Shown: piece after piece, positions 15,701 to 16,285 of the stretch
How the letters are laid out: every line of letters begins with the position of its first letter
Position numbering within the stretch: the stretch's first letter is position 1
From: JBJSXF01 sp046086225
GTDB taxonomy: Bacteria; Actinomycetota; Acidimicrobiia; IMCC26256; PALSA-610
NCBI GenBank assembly: GCA_046086225.1
Contig: JBJSXF010000210.1
Span: 1 to 16,285, forward strand
Reading direction: 5' to 3'
DNA length: 16,285 nt
Program-made: the position numbers and the translations under genes
The notes under the pieces: model-generated
Told to the model about the DNA's origin: nothing
Seen by the model: only the letters and a program-made list of their open reading frames with translations
Database searches by the model: none

Positions 15701-16050
15701 ACCGGCCCCTCGGCGAGCACCACGAGGTGCTCACCCGACGGATCGGCCGCCCCGGCTTCGGCGCCGGATCCCCCGAGCGTGAGCTCGGACCCGAACACCG
15801 TGGGCAACCCGAGCGGCGCCGCGGCCCGGGCCAGACGCACCGCGCCGTAGCACCCGTCGTGATCGGTGAGGGCGAGAGCGGTCAGGCCCAGCCGGACCGC
15901 CTCCTCCACCAGCTCCTCGGGGTGGCTCGCGCCGTCGAGGAACGAGAAGTTGGAGTGGCAGTGGAGTTCGGCGTAGGCGGGCGTGCCCCCGCCCCGACCG
16001 GCGCCCGGCGCGCCGGACCAGCCTGTTCGTTGCGCCTGCTCCACGGCCAT
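12706..16050 (-). CDS. dnaE2: Error-prone DNA polymerase III alpha subunit DnaE2
   Basis: A 1114-residue C-family polymerase, close to the usual DnaE2 length. The N-terminal PHP domain starts with AELHCHSNFSFLDGASHPEE (H30, H32) and LTDHDG (D63-H64). The polymerase aspartates are D432 and D434 (PPDIDLDIE) and D586 (VKFDLLGLGML), all present. The helix-hairpin-helix region (TVDQLEALATAGAF) and C-terminal OB fold (GTVFLNLEDETGLVNVICP) follow, and the protein ends in SRDFR as DnaE2 proteins commonly do. DnaE2 performs SOS mutagenic translesion synthesis, normally with ImuA' and ImuB, which are not seen in the window. The start is ATG 16050 with GAGGTG five bases upstream. A LexA box lies 40 bases before the start. 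Confidence 0.95.
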   Translation of the reverse strand: MAVEQAQRTGWSGAPGAGRGGGTPAYAELHCHSNFSFLDGASHPEELVEEAVRLGLTALALTDHDGCYGAVRLARAAAPLGLPTVFGSELTLGGSGAEAGAADPSGEHLVVLAEGPVGYARLARAISEAQLRGEKGGPRVSLAQLADAARAAVHGHAPSAENDRWFVLTGCRKGAVPAALVRDGPAAAERALRRIVDAFGRDRVLVELWDHGDPLDRHRSDALARCARDVGVEVVATNNVHYAVPARRPLAQALAAVRARRPLDEMDAWLPAAPFAHLRSPAEQARRFARWPGAVERSAVIAAACAFDLRLAAPRLPDAPVPSGHDEMSWLRELVRRGAAVRYPPAHPDHAEAERQIAYELDVIEQLGFPGYFLVLHDIVEFCRRSDIYCQGRGSAANSAVCYALGVTRADAVALGLLFERFLSPEREGPPDIDLDIEHRRREEVIQYVYERYGRDRAAQVANVITYRPRSALRDMAKAVGVAPGQADALGRWVDRWAGGAEAFADLVAGAGGSDARPPAIPPLALELAAEVIDFPRHLGIHSGGMVMADRPLVEFCPVEWARMEGRSVLQWDKDDCASAGLVKFDLLGLGMLTMLHLAVDLIREYEGVDVDLATIPQEDAVYDLLCAADTVGVFQVESRAQMATLPRLRPRCFYDLVVEVALIRPGPIQGGSVHPYLRRRNGEEEVDYPHPLAEGALAKTLGVPLFQEQLMQLAVDCAGFTAAEADELRQAMGAKRSRARMARMHERLMAGMAERGITGEAAAAIADKLEAFAAFGFPESHSVSFAYLVYASSWVKYHYPAEFAAALLNAQPLGFYSPHTIVRDARRHGVHVLGPDCNASRRDAVLEPRPLGVAPVGSPVRGYHGEPSHLAVRLGLRTVRGLHDALLDRIDDERAVAPFADLDDFVRRTGATVDQLEALATAGAFEQCFGRSRRADLWAAGAYGAARPRARADGTVVETLPGIVTGADAPALPGLTEAETVRADLWAMGLSVGKHPTELVRAELAAHGLVTVAELRDRPDRSVVEVAGVVTHRQQPSTAKGTVFLNLEDETGLVNVICPPGVWKRFRPVARGAPALRVRGVLERHQGVVNLVAARIARLPGLPVDTLRSRDFR

Positions 16051-16082
16051 GCCGGCACCTCGCGTCGGGATCGGGGCCGGAG

Positions 16083-16112
16083 AATCTACCCGAACATACG
16101 TTCGATATCCAA
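16083..16112 (-). promoter_or_regulatory. SOS promoter of dnaE2 with LexA box
   Basis: TCGAAC-GTAT-GTTCG (16105-16091, minus strand) matches the actinobacterial LexA operator TCGAAC-N4-GTTCGA, lacking only the final A. It sits in the 18-base spacer between a weak -35 (TTGGAT, 16112-16107) and a TANNNT -10 (TAGATT, 16088-16083), where bound LexA would block polymerase. The predicted start near 16076 gives a leader of about 26 bases before the Shine-Dalgarno and ATG 16050. Confidence 0.9.
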
Positions 16113-16140
16113 GAGCCGGGTCGGAGGGAACGGGGCGACA

Positions 16141-16159
16141 CCCCCGGCGTCATCGGGGG
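16141..16159 (-). terminator. Possible terminator hairpin of the gene upstream of dnaE2
   Basis: CCCCCG (16141-16146) and CGGGGG (16154-16159) flank a seven-base loop, lying 60 bases past the stop of the partial minus-strand gene and before the dnaE2 promoter. No U-tract follows. The remaining gap (16113-16218) shows only an 8-base direct repeat, GATCAACG twice at 16210-16225. Confidence 0.28.
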
Positions 16160-16218
16160 CGACGAAGACGAAGATCGCAACGGCCCGACCCCGATGCCGA
16201 CAAGCCCCGATCAACGGA

Positions 16219-16284
16219 TCAACGGTCTTCGGGCGGCAGGTCCTCGAGATCGGCCAGGTCACGCAGTCGACCGGTTGCCCGCTT
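16219..16284 (-). CDS. C-terminal end of an unidentified gene
   Basis: The last 21 codons of a minus-strand frame that enters from the window edge, ending GRLRDLADLEDLPPEDR before TGA (16221-16219). The acidic, Leu-containing tail looks like a real protein end rather than chance. It is too short to identify, and I see nothing that specifically marks it as ImuB or ImuA', the usual partners of DnaE2. Confidence 0.4.
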   Translation of the reverse strand, partial: KRATGRLRDLADLEDLPPEDR

Positions 16285-16285
16285 G

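Noticed and set aside
1..16285. Mobile elements, CRISPR arrays, tRNA or rRNA genes
   Set aside because: No transposase or integrase, no spaced repeats, and no gap large enough to hold RNA genes that shows a cloverleaf-like fold.

Overview
The window is high-GC DNA from an actinobacterium, most likely class Acidimicrobiia. This is inferred from the GC-rich codon use, a mycothiol-type amidase, a LexA box of the actinobacterial type (CGAAC-N4-GTTCG) upstream of an error-prone DnaE2 polymerase, TANNNT -10 elements lying about 6-7 bases before start codons (leaderless mRNAs), and secreted proteins with Thr-rich tails or GYW-type propeller repeats. It reads as ordinary chromosome. I see no mobile element, phage gene, tRNA, rRNA or CRISPR array. 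Coding density is very high and most gaps are under 100 bases.

Layout. (1) 2-1344, plus strand: the end of a ChbG/HpnK-type deacetylase translationally coupled to a double-GNAT acetyltransferase. (2) 1352-3573, minus strand: a three-gene operon of class III adenylate cyclase, Mca-like mycothiol conjugate amidase and a small SCP2-like protein. (3) 3604-7309, plus strand: a membrane-anchored VanW/peptidoglycan-binding protein, a secreted beta-propeller plus CAP-domain protein behind what looks like a flagellar-type (sigma-D/FliA) promoter, and a small Cys-rich protein. (4) 7285-8061, minus strand: a tandem universal-stress-protein-like gene broken by an in-frame TAG. It is divergent from a B-box rhomboid protease (8095-8919), and a perfect 10-bp inverted repeat separates the two. 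(5) 8963-11463, minus strand: an SLC41/MgtE-type Mg2+ transporter followed by a duplicated PhoU-RCK_C regulator, with a short proline-rich ORF overlapping the transporter start. (6) 11515-12633, minus strand: an amidohydrolase-2 protein. (7) 12706-16050, minus strand: dnaE2 with an SOS promoter. (8) 16219-16284, minus strand: the last codons of an unidentified gene.

Themes: surface and secreted proteins (VanW, propeller-CAP, rhomboid), stress and redox response (cyclase-mca, USP, SOS dnaE2) and divalent cation homeostasis (MgtE plus PhoU-RCK). The points most worth a second look are the proline-rich upstream ORF at mgtE, which resembles the Mg2+-sensing MgtL leader peptide of enterobacteria in arrangement, the amber-interrupted USP gene with its symmetric divergent promoter, and the FliA-like promoter of the propeller-CAP gene. 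No wholly novel multigene system is evident.
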